The translations under genes and the position numbers were made by a program. From positions 3,844,001-3,908,000 of the forward strand of contig OY762937.1 of NCBI GenBank assembly GCA_963667005.1: a stretch of 64,000 nt of DNA, read 5' to 3'. Source of the DNA: G963662605 sp963667005. Its GTDB lineage: Bacteria; Bacteroidota; Ignavibacteria; Ignavibacteriales; Ignavibacteriaceae. Numbering within the stretch: position 1 is the stretch's first letter; every line of letters starts with the position of its first letter. The notes under the pieces are model-generated. The model worked only from the letters and a program-made list of their open reading frames with translations. It did not search any database and had not been told where the DNA came from. Positions 54,554-62,721 of this stretch are shown piece by piece.

Positions 54554-55559
54554 TAAAATTCCCGAGATTTAGTGAATCCAAATCAAATAATGTAATTGTT
54601 CTTTTCGATTTATTTATATGACCGGCTAAGCTTTCGGCCGCCTCTAATAATTCATCACCGCTCAGCCGTTCAATCTGTAAAATATCATTTTTCATAAAAT
54701 AAACGCCGTGGAGGAAAAAGGAACTCTGCACAATATAGGTCCCGTTCGGCATTTTTCGAAATCTGTCATCCTTTAAAATATCACAAACAAATGATTTATT
54801 TATCAGGTCAACAATTTTTTGTTGTCTAATCTGCAATATTTGACTGAATATCGGAAGAGCTGCATCCAGGGGAAGCTTATAACCTTGCAGATAGCTTATA
54901 TATAAGCCTGCATCGTCCTTGTTGTAAATAGAGTTGCGCTGAGTCGTTGCTTCTAACTTACCTATGTTATAAAACATCAACATCCCGCGGTCAACAGGGG
55001 GCACTCCGGTTCTTTTCGAGTATTTGATTTGATGCAGCCGGATGGTCGCACTAATTTGTTTACGCTGGAGGTGCAGATGATTTTTCATCTTATCGAGAAG
55101 CGTGAAGTACTTTACTCGTGTTCCGTCACTCCAATCGCAGTCAATTTGAACTTCTTTGAAGGCAATGGAATTCTTATTGCACATTCCTTCAATTTGTGAC
55201 ATGATTTTTTGTGCGGCAGTGTCTATATTTTGTAGCTTCAGATTTTGTATCGCTCTATTCGTAATAAAAACCGTCGGGATGATCTCCGTGCTTACCGGAG
55301 GCTTTTCGGAAAAAGTAATCTCTCCAACGGGAATTATATCATCTAACTCTGCCGCCCAGTCAACATCAAACAACCGGACATAGAGTTTTGTTATCCCGAG
55401 CTCATGTAAAGAGTGCTTTTCATAAGCAGTCAAATGAAAATTCGTCTTCCAATAATAAAAGGCTCTCTGATTTTCGGATGTGCCACGCCCGCAAGAATTG
55501 AACAACATCAAAACAAGAGAGAAAATACAGACAAATATTTTATACTTGAATAAACTCAA
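54513..55559 (-). CDS. Exported TIM-barrel-like lipoprotein (unknown, DUF3142-like features)
   Basis: 348 residues. The start is TTG (55557-55559), directly after an in-frame TGA, giving leader MSLFKYKIFVCIFSLVLMLFNSC with lipobox Cys. The segments FHLTAYEKHSLHELGITKLYVRLFDVDW, FKEVQIDCDWSDGTRVKYFTLLDKMK and MLMFYNIGK have the spacing of a glycoside-hydrolase-like TIM barrel as in DUF3142 proteins; this is a resemblance, not a firm match. It is paired with the downstream TPR-like gene. Confidence 0.65.
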   Translation of the reverse strand: MSLFKYKIFVCIFSLVLMLFNSCGRGTSENQRAFYYWKTNFHLTAYEKHSLHELGITKLYVRLFDVDWAAELDDIIPVGEITFSEKPPVSTEIIPTVFITNRAIQNLKLQNIDTAAQKIMSQIEGMCNKNSIAFKEVQIDCDWSDGTRVKYFTLLDKMKNHLHLQRKQISATIRLHQIKYSKRTGVPPVDRGMLMFYNIGKLEATTQRNSIYNKDDAGLYISYLQGYKLPLDAALPIFSQILQIRQQKIVDLINKSFVCDILKDDRFRKMPNGTYIVQSSFFLHGVYFMKNDILQIERLSGDELLEAAESLAGHINKSKRTITLFDLDSLNLGNFNEKDIQQTFSYFD

Positions 55560-55831
55560 TCACGACTGCCGATATTTAGTATTTTTGTGTATTAGTACTA
55601 CAATTTAATCGTTCTTCAATAATTAATTCCACAAATATTAATTACTTAGTTACAAAATTACAATAGGTTTCGTACTTCGCAGATATTATTAAATTAGCGT
55701 TGAAAATTATTAATTATATACCACAAATACATCCAAAACGGACATGCAATAATTAGCTTACTTTCCGCAATCTTATTGATTCACCGACCGCTCAAAATCC
55801 ACAAAAATTTTTAAACTTATCCGGTGCCAAA
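55560..55831. other. AT-rich region upstream of the recombinase
   Basis: About 270 bases, strongly AT-rich, between the leftward lipoprotein gene and the rightward recombinase gene. It should hold the promoter that drives the recombinase and whichever cassette gene follows it. I cannot pick one promoter with confidence. Confidence 0.45.
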
Positions 55832-56755
55832 ATGAACCAAATCTCAAAAACCACAGATGATTTTTTAGCTTTTTGCAAGTTTGAAAAGAACTTGGCTCCA
55901 TTGACTATAAAAGCATATACGATAGACCTGTGTCAATTTTCGAATTATTTGTCGAAATTCCCATCATTAGATAGAATCGAGTTAGTAGATAAAGTAGTAG
56001 TGCGAGATTATTTAAAGTATATGTATAACAACTACAAACCAAAATCGCTAAAGCGCAAAATCGCAACGTTAAAAGCTTATATGAACTTTCTTGAGTGTGA
56101 GGACTATATACTAGTCAGTCCTTTCCGGAAGCTTAAGATCAACATCCATGAAGGGAAAAAACTTCCCAAAACAATAGATTTTAAGAATATTAACAAATTA
56201 TTTAAGTTTTTGTACAATCTTCAAAACAGCAATAGCCGAAGTCGAAACACCATTATTCGTGATATCGCTATTTTGGAATTGCTTTTTTCAACTGGAATGA
56301 GAGTCGCGGAGCTATCAACACTCTCTATTAAGAATATAAATCTTACTAAAGAAAGTGTCCTTGTAAAAGGAAAGGGTAATCGAGAACGGATTATCCCCAT
56401 AGTACATTCGAGTACAATAAAAGCGCTTTCAGAATATTTCCGTCTATTCCGGCCGGATTTATCAAATGGCAAATATTTCTTCCTCAACCGCTTAGACCAT
56501 CGCATGTCAGAGCAGTCAATAAGGCTAATGATTCGAAAATACGCGCGAAAATCGAACATCCCCCATGTTACACCTCACATGTTTCGCCATTCTGTTGCAA
56601 CTCTACTTTTGGAAAACGGTGTCGATATACGCTTTATCCAAAACATCCTAGGACATAGCAGCATAAACACCACTCAAATATATGTTCAGGTAAATGAAGC
56701 TCCTAAAAGACGGATATTAAAATTAAGGCACCCAAGGAATAAAATAGCTTTATGA
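55832..56755 (+). CDS. Tyrosine recombinase (XerC/D-like) of the invertible cassette
   Basis: 307 residues with a SAM-like N-terminal core-binding domain (about 1-100) and a full catalytic domain: R157 (FSTGMRVAEL), K181 (KGKGNRER), H249 and R252 (PHMFRHSV), H275 (GHSSINTT), nucleophile Y284 (TQIYVQV). All active residues are present. AT-rich. It ends 25 bases before the left 31-bp inverted repeat, so its product is the obvious enzyme to act there. Chromosome-dimer Xer proteins look alike, but the adjacency to a repeat-bounded segment argues for a local switch. Confidence 0.92.
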   Translation: MNQISKTTDDFLAFCKFEKNLAPLTIKAYTIDLCQFSNYLSKFPSLDRIELVDKVVVRDYLKYMYNNYKPKSLKRKIATLKAYMNFLECEDYILVSPFRKLKINIHEGKKLPKTIDFKNINKLFKFLYNLQNSNSRSRNTIIRDIAILELLFSTGMRVAELSTLSIKNINLTKESVLVKGKGNRERIIPIVHSSTIKALSEYFRLFRPDLSNGKYFFLNRLDHRMSEQSIRLMIRKYARKSNIPHVTPHMFRHSVATLLLENGVDIRFIQNILGHSSINTTQIYVQVNEAPKRRILKLRHPRNKIAL

Positions 56756-56780
56756 ATCAACGATTTGACGCTATGGTTTT

Positions 56781-56811
56781 ATAACGGATAACTAAATATT
56801 ATCAATGGAAA
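56781..56811 (+). repeat. Left inverted repeat of the cassette (recombination site candidate)
   Basis: 31 bases repeated exactly, in inverse orientation, at 58522-58552. The core GATAACTAAATATTATC (56787-56803) consists of five-base arms GATAA/TTATC around a seven-base asymmetric spacer, the layout of a tyrosine-recombinase crossover site. It includes the ATG of the gene at 56805. Confidence 0.88.
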
Positions 56812-57794
56812 CATCATATACATTAAAAGTGTTTAAAAACACCCGAGACAATGAATTAATTAAGGCATTGAAGCTATATAGTGATAATATTGAACCTGCC
56901 TATAGAACCAGCACAAAAGAAATACTTCACTGGCTACCGCGGTATAATAAACAGTTTGAAGATTCGTTTTTTATTTTAGGATTGTACTACAATAGTATTC
57001 TGGCAGGATTTTGTGAAATCGCTTATTTTAAAAGAGAAAATTTTATTATTGTTGACTATCTTGTGATCGAAAAAAAATACAGGGGCTTACATACTTTCTA
57101 CACTTTCTTAAATCTCGTTTATGACTTTCTGGCCGAGTCGGAAATGGAATATGACTATGTAGTGGTTGAGATAGGATATTTTAATGAAAAGCTGGCGCCT
57201 CCAGAAAAATCCCGTCAACTTATAAAATTATTGAAAATGGCGAATTTTGGAGTGTTGAAATGTTCTTATTTTACAGCTCGACTCGGAATAGACAACATTG
57301 AAAGTGAGATGAAATCCGTTTTGATGATATATTCAAAAGCGAGACCAAAATCAATTAAAACAGCCACATTTTTTCAAATTGTTGACGCAATTTACTATAA
57401 ATACAACCAACGATGGTATAATGCGTTTTTGTCAGAAGATGAAAAAATTGAGTATCTGGAGAGCTTAAATAAACTTAAACAGCGAATAAAAAAAGAATTA
57501 AAAGGTAAAAAATTCATTGAGATTAATGGATTCAATCACCTATTCGAAGAAAACATAGGAAGCTCAGCCAGTCATAAAATTAACGTATCATTGACTCGGA
57601 TTCTTATTTTTTCTATTGTTTTAATTTCTGTCATTTCCATTTTTCTCTATGCCAAGTTCAAATTCAACATAGATATTACAACCATATCTACCCTGATATA
57701 CACGGCGATAGGAATTACCGTACTTTTGGTTGTTATTTCATTCAAGGGTAGGAGAAAAGTGGTGTCTTCATTTATTTCTAAATTATTTGATTGA
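56805..57794 (+). CDS. GNAT-like membrane protein of the cassette (gene A)
   Basis: 329 residues. The N-terminal ~160 residues resemble an N-acetyltransferase fold (ILAGFCEIAYFKRENFIIVDYLVIEKKYRGLHTFYTF, the last part like an acyl-CoA loop). A charged middle (about 195-245) is followed by two membrane helices (about 266-283 and 292-313) and a short basic tail, so it is probably an inner-membrane protein with a cytosolic head. The first bases, ATGGAAA, belong to the inverted repeat. In the present orientation it lies 49 bases behind the recombinase gene and is presumably co-transcribed. Family not recognised beyond the fold. Confidence 0.75.
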   Translation: METSYTLKVFKNTRDNELIKALKLYSDNIEPAYRTSTKEILHWLPRYNKQFEDSFFILGLYYNSILAGFCEIAYFKRENFIIVDYLVIEKKYRGLHTFYTFLNLVYDFLAESEMEYDYVVVEIGYFNEKLAPPEKSRQLIKLLKMANFGVLKCSYFTARLGIDNIESEMKSVLMIYSKARPKSIKTATFFQIVDAIYYKYNQRWYNAFLSEDEKIEYLESLNKLKQRIKKELKGKKFIEINGFNHLFEENIGSSASHKINVSLTRILIFSIVLISVISIFLYAKFKFNIDITTISTLIYTAIGITVLLVVISFKGRRKVVSSFISKLFD

Positions 57795-57802
57795 AATATA
57801 TC

Positions 57803-58528
57803 CTAATCTTTCTTCATTAAACACATTACATTTGATGCAAAAATATTCATTATTGGAATGAATCTTAAAAAGGTATCAAGTGCTCCAAATTTAGAAGATA
57901 AGTTTTCGTTTTTCGTTAGCCGATAAACCAATGGAGAGAAAATGTGTATTTTCCTCTTTTTACATACCTTGAAACCATATAATTTCGAGAGTTGTCTAAT
58001 CAAAAAATTTGAATAATACCATATTGACTCTTTTTCACCCCGATAAAATGTTTCCATAAAAACGCTTTCAGCATTAAAGTCTTGATTCCCGATTAACTCA
58101 AGTGTTAGACTACTTTCATATTCAAGATATAAGTACCCACCTTTTTTAATTATTCTCGCTAATTCATCCATTACCTTATATGGATCACAATAGTTAATTA
58201 CACTACCCACGCAAATAATAATGTCAAATGAGTGCGCTTTATAAGGGCAGTTCTCCAAATTTGCAACGGATGAGTATTGAATGTTTTGTAGTTTCATTCT
58301 GGATAGATCAATATGAAATATATTTTTATGCGATAAATCCCAATTATGCCCAGCTGAACCTGCGTTTAAAATTAGTTTTGTTTCGTCATGAGGAATGACT
58401 TGAAACATCTCATGAATGAATGCCCTAATCTGGGTATAGGTGTGCCAATGCCAACTATCATCTTTATCCCAAATAATATCAATTTGATCATACTTGTTGG
58501 CAACCTTTTTTGTGTCAATATTTTCCAT
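57803..58528 (-). CDS. Class I SAM methyltransferase of the cassette (gene B)
   Basis: 241 residues. LILNAGSAGHNWDLSHKNIFHIDLS is a motif I/II variant (N-A-G in place of D-x-G), SFDIIICVGSVINYCDPYKVMDELARIIKKGGYLYLEYESS gives motifs IV-VI. No DNA-methylase catalytic motif is seen, so a small molecule or protein is the likelier target. It is convergent with gene A (eight bases between stops), and its ATGGAAA start lies in the right inverted repeat at the same offset as in gene A. AT-rich. Confidence 0.82.
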   Translation of the reverse strand: MENIDTKKVANKYDQIDIIWDKDDSWHWHTYTQIRAFIHEMFQVIPHDETKLILNAGSAGHNWDLSHKNIFHIDLSRMKLQNIQYSSVANLENCPYKAHSFDIIICVGSVINYCDPYKVMDELARIIKKGGYLYLEYESSLTLELIGNQDFNAESVFMETFYRGEKESIWYYSNFLIRQLSKLYGFKVCKKRKIHIFSPLVYRLTKNENLSSKFGALDTFLRFIPIMNIFASNVMCLMKKD

Positions 58529-58552
58529 TGATAATATTTAGTTATCCGTTAT
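58522..58552 (-). repeat. Right inverted repeat of the cassette
   Basis: Exact 31-base inverse copy of 56781-56811, including the GATAA/TTATC core (58530-58546) and the start codon of gene B (58526-58528). The bases beyond each end differ between the copies, so the repeat has sharp limits. Confidence 0.88.
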
Positions 58553-58743
58553 TATTAAAAAAGTTTAGTGCAATCATCATGAAAAAAGATTCTATCTGAG
58601 ACAGGAAAAGGATTAACAACAGATTGCCTCAATACAGCTTATTCTTCCGATAATTTCGGTAGAATTATTTAAATTTCCAACACTTGTGCATCATTAGCGA
58701 GCATTTTTAGTATAATATTTGCTTTAATTCGGCGAATAAAATA

Positions 58744-59397
58744 TTAAAGGTTCACTGCTATTGATAACTCTGCGGGCTTATCTAATATCATTTTTGCCCC
58801 GCTTTCCAGCAGTTCTTCTTTTGTTCTGAAGCCCCATGTAACACCGACTGCAAACATTCCGGCATTCTTTGCTGTTTGCATATCGGTACTTGTATCGCCT
58901 ATATATGCAATGTGCTTAGGCCGGATACTCCACCGTTTGCTAATTTCCAGGGCTCCGGCAGGATTTGGCTTTCGATATTCCTCACTCGTCATGCCTATGA
59001 CTATATCAAAATATCCCGGAAGCAATGCCTCAATTATTTTCTTTGTCAGTTCGTCGGCTTTGTTTGATAAAACGGCAAGTTTCAGCTTTCGCATTTTCAA
59101 TTCATCAAGCAGTCCAATAATTCCAGGATATGGCTGTGATTTAACCAGACAGTTTTTCCGGTAAGTCGCGGTCATAAGTTTATGATATGAGGAGACAGTT
59201 TCTTCATCACGGCACTCTTCCGGCAATGCCTTTTTAACCAGATTGCGGATTCCGTTGCCTATGAAATACTTATATGTTTCAACATCATGAACCGGATAAC
59301 CGGCATTCCTTAGTATTTCGTTCATAGAATCTGCCAGATCATCAAGTGAATTTACTAGGGTCCCGTCGAGGTCGAAGATTATGCCTTCAAATTTCAT
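58744..59397 (-). CDS. gph: HAD family phosphatase, phosphoglycolate-phosphatase-like
   Basis: 217 residues with all four HAD motifs: DLDGTLVNSLDDL (nucleophile Asp and acid Asp), LAVLSNK (motif II), KPNPAG (motif III Lys) and YIGDTSTDMQTAKNAGM (motif IV). The helical cap after motif I fits the Gph/PGMB subclass. A housekeeping role in removing 2-phosphoglycolate is plausible, but related enzymes act on other phosphates. Confidence 0.85.
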   Translation of the reverse strand: MKFEGIIFDLDGTLVNSLDDLADSMNEILRNAGYPVHDVETYKYFIGNGIRNLVKKALPEECRDEETVSSYHKLMTATYRKNCLVKSQPYPGIIGLLDELKMRKLKLAVLSNKADELTKKIIEALLPGYFDIVIGMTSEEYRKPNPAGALEISKRWSIRPKHIAYIGDTSTDMQTAKNAGMFAVGVTWGFRTKEELLESGAKMILDKPAELSIAVNL

Positions 59398-59463
59398 AAC
59401 AATTTCATTTCAAATACTTTAACAGAATTGTAATTGTAAGGAATTCATAAAGAATAATCAAAC

Positions 59464-59567
59464 GATTCACGCCAAGCCGCAAAGTCGCGAAGGAATTTAT
59501 AATGGGACAACAAATATGATCAAACTCCTCATATAATTATTTGCGCCTTGGCGCCTTTGCGTGATTT
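59464..59567. repeat. CGCAAAG-type foldback element
   Basis: Imperfect inverted repeat: left arm about 59464-59500 (TCACGCCAAGCCGCAAAG) and right arm about 59531-59567 (which reads TCACGCAAAGGCGCCAAGG on the minus strand). Arms consist of CGC-AAG units. Similar non-coding repeats occur in many bacterial genomes; function unknown. Confidence 0.6.
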
Positions 59568-59663
59568 CTCTCCTTCCCGTTATACAAGTCACGGCGAATG
59601 GCCCGGAAACTAAACGGCCCGAATATTGGTTATACATGAAAATTAGATTACCCGGAGTTCAGC

Positions 59664-60254
59664 ATGAAGAACGATTCGAATCCAAAAGTTGACGCGTTTA
59701 TCGGCAGAGCGAAAAAGTGGCAGGAAGAGCTCGGATTATTACGAAGCACTGTCCTTGATTGCGGATTAGCTGAGGACTTCAAGTGGGGACATCCTTGCTA
59801 TACAATAGAAAATAAAAACGTCCTCGTTATACAAGGTTTCAAAGAATACTGCGCACTTATGTTTTTCAAAGGAGCACTCTTAAAGGACTCGAGACAAGTA
59901 TTAATTAAGACGGGAGAAAATACTCAAGCCGGTCGTCAGTTACGTTTTACCGACATATCACAAATCGTAAAACTTGAAAAAACTATCAAATCGTACGTCA
60001 AAGAAGCGGCGGCAATTGAGAAAGCCGGATTGAAAGTCGAAACGAAAAAAATTTCGGAGTATACTATCCCGGATGAATTAAAAATCCAATTCGATAAAAA
60101 TCCTAAACTCAAAACATCATTCGAATCTCTCACTCCCGGAAGACAGCGCATGTACCTCATATTCTTCTCATCAGCCAAACAATCACAAACACGCGAAGCC
60201 CGCGTCGCGAAGTTCATTCCTAAAATCCTCAAAGGTAAAGGGATGGATGACTGA
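59664..60254 (+). CDS. YdeI/OmpD-associated family protein
   Basis: 196 residues. An N-terminal DUF1801-like domain (LRSTVLDCGLAEDFKWGHPCYTIENKNVLVIQGFKEYCALMFFKGALLKD) is followed by the YdeI C-terminal part (LTPGRQRMYLIFFSSAKQSQTREARVAKFIPKIL). GGAG precedes the ATG. Related proteins are linked to stress or antimicrobial-peptide resistance, without a known mechanism. Confidence 0.85.
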   Translation: MKNDSNPKVDAFIGRAKKWQEELGLLRSTVLDCGLAEDFKWGHPCYTIENKNVLVIQGFKEYCALMFFKGALLKDSRQVLIKTGENTQAGRQLRFTDISQIVKLEKTIKSYVKEAAAIEKAGLKVETKKISEYTIPDELKIQFDKNPKLKTSFESLTPGRQRMYLIFFSSAKQSQTREARVAKFIPKILKGKGMDD

Positions 60255-60370
60255 GGAGCTAATTTTCAATTCTCAATTATTAATTTTCAATTTTTAGTTT
60301 TCGACATTCTCGATACATCCTGACTGAAGCCGGTATGTATTGCGAAACCGACACACCTTAAATTGATAAA

Positions 60371-60561
60371 TTAAAGCTTCCTCATTTCCTTTAAAGTTTT
60401 GCCTCCGACACCAATGTTTTCTGCCGGATGTTCCTGTATATAAACGAAAAAGAAATCAGGCGGGTACCCGGTAATTTTAGCAGCTTCTTTAGTAAGATTT
60501 TCTACTAATTGTTTCTTTTCTCTTCACTCAATTTATCTATTGCGACAGTTATTGCCGGCAT
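60371..60561 (-). pseudogene. 4-oxalocrotonate tautomerase-like gene with a one-base loss
   Basis: Begins MPAITVAIDKLSEEK with the catalytic Pro2, then falls out of frame in an A-run (GAGAAAAGAAACAA) and stops at TAG. One extra A in the run would restore KKKQLVENLTKEAAKITGYP and continue through HPAENIGVGGKTLKEMRKL to the TAA at 60371, giving a normal 63-residue tautomerase. AGGAG precedes the ATG, and the gene lies 31 bases after the aldo/keto reductase stop. It could be a pseudogene, phase variation in the A-run, or a base-calling error. Confidence 0.75.
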
Positions 60562-60592
60562 ATATAATCTCCTAATTTAAACGAATAAAAGC

Positions 60593-61516
60593 TTATTTGA
60601 CAGAAGGAGCAGTTTTCATCGGATCTATACCGCTTGCGGCCCAGGCGATCGGTTGATTCTGATTCATCCCGTCCAAACGTTCCATTTCTTCAGCGGGAAT
60701 TTCAAAATCGAATAAATCCAAATTTTCTTTAATGCGGTTAAGATTACGGCTTTTCGCCAATACCGAATAGCCGTGCTGCAATCCCCACCGTAAAAGTACC
60801 CGGGCTTCCGTTACTTTAATTTTTTTTGCAATTTCACTTGTAATTGCTTGACATTCTTTTTTTATCCCTGCAAGAAGTTCTCCATGTTGCCCTGCCTCGG
60901 CGCGCCATGTTGAGAGTGGAGCTAGCGAACTATAGGCAATCGGGGCAATTGCATTATCTTTCATGTATTTAGTTAAGCTTCTTTGAGTATACATCGGATG
61001 AAATTCAATCTGGTTTGCGTCGGGCTTGACTAATCCGGCAGTGATAATCTCTTCAATGCTCTCTTCACTGTAATTTGACACTCCGATATATTTTGTCAGT
61101 CCCGATTTTTTTAGCTCTACAAGAGCATTCCACTGTTCAAGTCTCAATTCAGATATCGGGGCATGTATAAGATAAAGGTCAACATAATCAAGCCGGAGTT
61201 TTACGAGTTGAGCTTTTAGTGTTTCAATTGTCTGTCCGTAATTTTTTTCCGGAGCGCTCCATTGTTGATATCCGGGAAAGAGTTTGGTTGTTACAAAAAT
61301 ATCATCTCTGGAAATGCCTGCCGATTCTATACCTTTTTTTATCCCTTTGCCGGTACCCTCTTCATTATAGTAACTTTCAGCCGTATCAATATGTCTGCAT
61401 CCTGCTTTAATCGCCTCAGATACACAAAATTCTGCCTGAGCGATTGATAGCTGGTATGTACCGAAACCCACCAAAGGCATTCCTATTCCATTGCGTGCTG
61501 TTTTGGATATATCCAT
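60593..61516 (-). CDS. Aldo/keto reductase
   Basis: 307-residue (alpha/beta)8 NADPH oxidoreductase: MPLVGFGTYQL, the catalytic D-Y-K-H set in HIDTAESYYNEEGTGKGI and DYVDLYLIHAPISE, and the cofactor segment LAKSRNLNRIKENLDLFDFEI. GGAGA precedes the ATG. Probably co-transcribed with the tautomerase-like gene and possibly controlled by the AraC protein upstream. Confidence 0.92.
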   Translation of the reverse strand: MDISKTARNGIGMPLVGFGTYQLSIAQAEFCVSEAIKAGCRHIDTAESYYNEEGTGKGIKKGIESAGISRDDIFVTTKLFPGYQQWSAPEKNYGQTIETLKAQLVKLRLDYVDLYLIHAPISELRLEQWNALVELKKSGLTKYIGVSNYSEESIEEIITAGLVKPDANQIEFHPMYTQRSLTKYMKDNAIAPIAYSSLAPLSTWRAEAGQHGELLAGIKKECQAITSEIAKKIKVTEARVLLRWGLQHGYSVLAKSRNLNRIKENLDLFDFEIPAEEMERLDGMNQNQPIAWAASGIDPMKTAPSVK

Positions 61517-61651
61517 GATATTCTCCTTTTCAAAGTATTACACAAGATGGTAAAGGCTGCAATGTCGAAGCCGACACCATTATCATTTTTACAACACAAA
61601 TATCCATAGTAGTAGTCAAATTGAAATGACCTTTTTCAAAGGATAAATGAC

Positions 61652-62569
61652 CTATTTCAAAGAATGTATGTTTTTTCTATAGGAATTTGGTGTGGTTTTC
61701 TGCTGTTTCTTGAAAAAGCGGTTAAAATGCGTCGGCTCACTGAACCCCAAGTGATAGGCAATTTCTTTGACACTTAATGTTGTATTCTTTAATAGCTCTT
61801 TAGCGGTGGATAGAGTCCTTAAAGCAACCCATTCGTTCAAGGATTTACCTGTTTTGGTTTTGATCACAGAGTTTAAATAATTGGGATGAAGGTTTAACTT
61901 TTCAGCAAAATATTGAGCTTGTAATTTTACTTCGTTTTGCTGTTTCCGCCTGATTTTCCTGAACTCCGATTCTAAAAGCTGCTTAAATGATTTGACAATT
62001 TGTGAATTCCTGCTCCCCTCAAGTATCGGATTATAGTCCAGCCAAAAATTTTCTTTCAGCTTTAACAACAGCACTACAAATAAATTCCCTAATATCTTAT
62101 TTTTATATACTGATGATTTCTGATACTCCGCAAATATCTGCTTATACAAAATCTCGAATTCAGCGAAGTTTTTTTCTGAAAGAGTTTTTGGAGGAGCTAT
62201 CTCGGCCAGAAGAAACGGGAACTCATCAAAAATTTCAGAGTGTACATATTCCTCGAGAAAGCTTTCCGTAAACGTTATCATATACGCATCGCGCAATTCA
62301 TTTATCTCAAAGGATTTAATATGTCCCGGATTGGTGAAATAAACAGATCCGGAATTGAAAGAAAACTTATTTTCATCAATCGTATAAAATCCCGCACCGT
62401 CTTTTATGAAACTAACAGAAAAGTAGTCCTCGCGAAATTTTGGAGATTTAAATGGAATTTGCCGGATGATAGAAGGTTTAAAATGAATAGTGAAGTCCAT
62501 TTCCTGTTCAAAAGGTAGATTCAGATACTTATACATATCTGAAATACTGTGATGTATTATAAGTTCCAT
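61652..62569 (-). CDS. AraC family transcriptional regulator
   Basis: 305 residues. N-terminal sensor (FSVSFIKDGAGFYTIDENKFSFNSGSVYFTNPGHIKSF) and C-terminal double helix-turn-helix (KNTTLSVKEIAYHLGFSEPTHFNRFFKKQQKTTPNSYRK). Same strand and immediately upstream of the aldo/keto reductase, with 135 bases between, so regulation of that gene is the simplest guess. Confidence 0.9.
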   Translation of the reverse strand: MELIIHHSISDMYKYLNLPFEQEMDFTIHFKPSIIRQIPFKSPKFREDYFSVSFIKDGAGFYTIDENKFSFNSGSVYFTNPGHIKSFEINELRDAYMITFTESFLEEYVHSEIFDEFPFLLAEIAPPKTLSEKNFAEFEILYKQIFAEYQKSSVYKNKILGNLFVVLLLKLKENFWLDYNPILEGSRNSQIVKSFKQLLESEFRKIRRKQQNEVKLQAQYFAEKLNLHPNYLNSVIKTKTGKSLNEWVALRTLSTAKELLKNTTLSVKEIAYHLGFSEPTHFNRFFKKQQKTTPNSYRKNIHSLK

Positions 62570-62721
62570 ATTAACTAAATAATTATATCAAAGATTGTAT
62601 ATACGGCATTGTGTGGAATTAAAATGTTTTCTTAAAAGAGTAGTTTTTGCCGCACCTTACAATTTGATACAAAATTAACCATTTCAATACAAATTCCAAA
62701 CCGTGTATAATTTTGTGTGGT

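Noticed and set aside
55832..56755. Recombinase as the integrase of a prophage or large integrative element
   Set aside because: No phage or conjugation genes and no tRNA target adjoin it; the immediate inverted repeat offers a simpler role.
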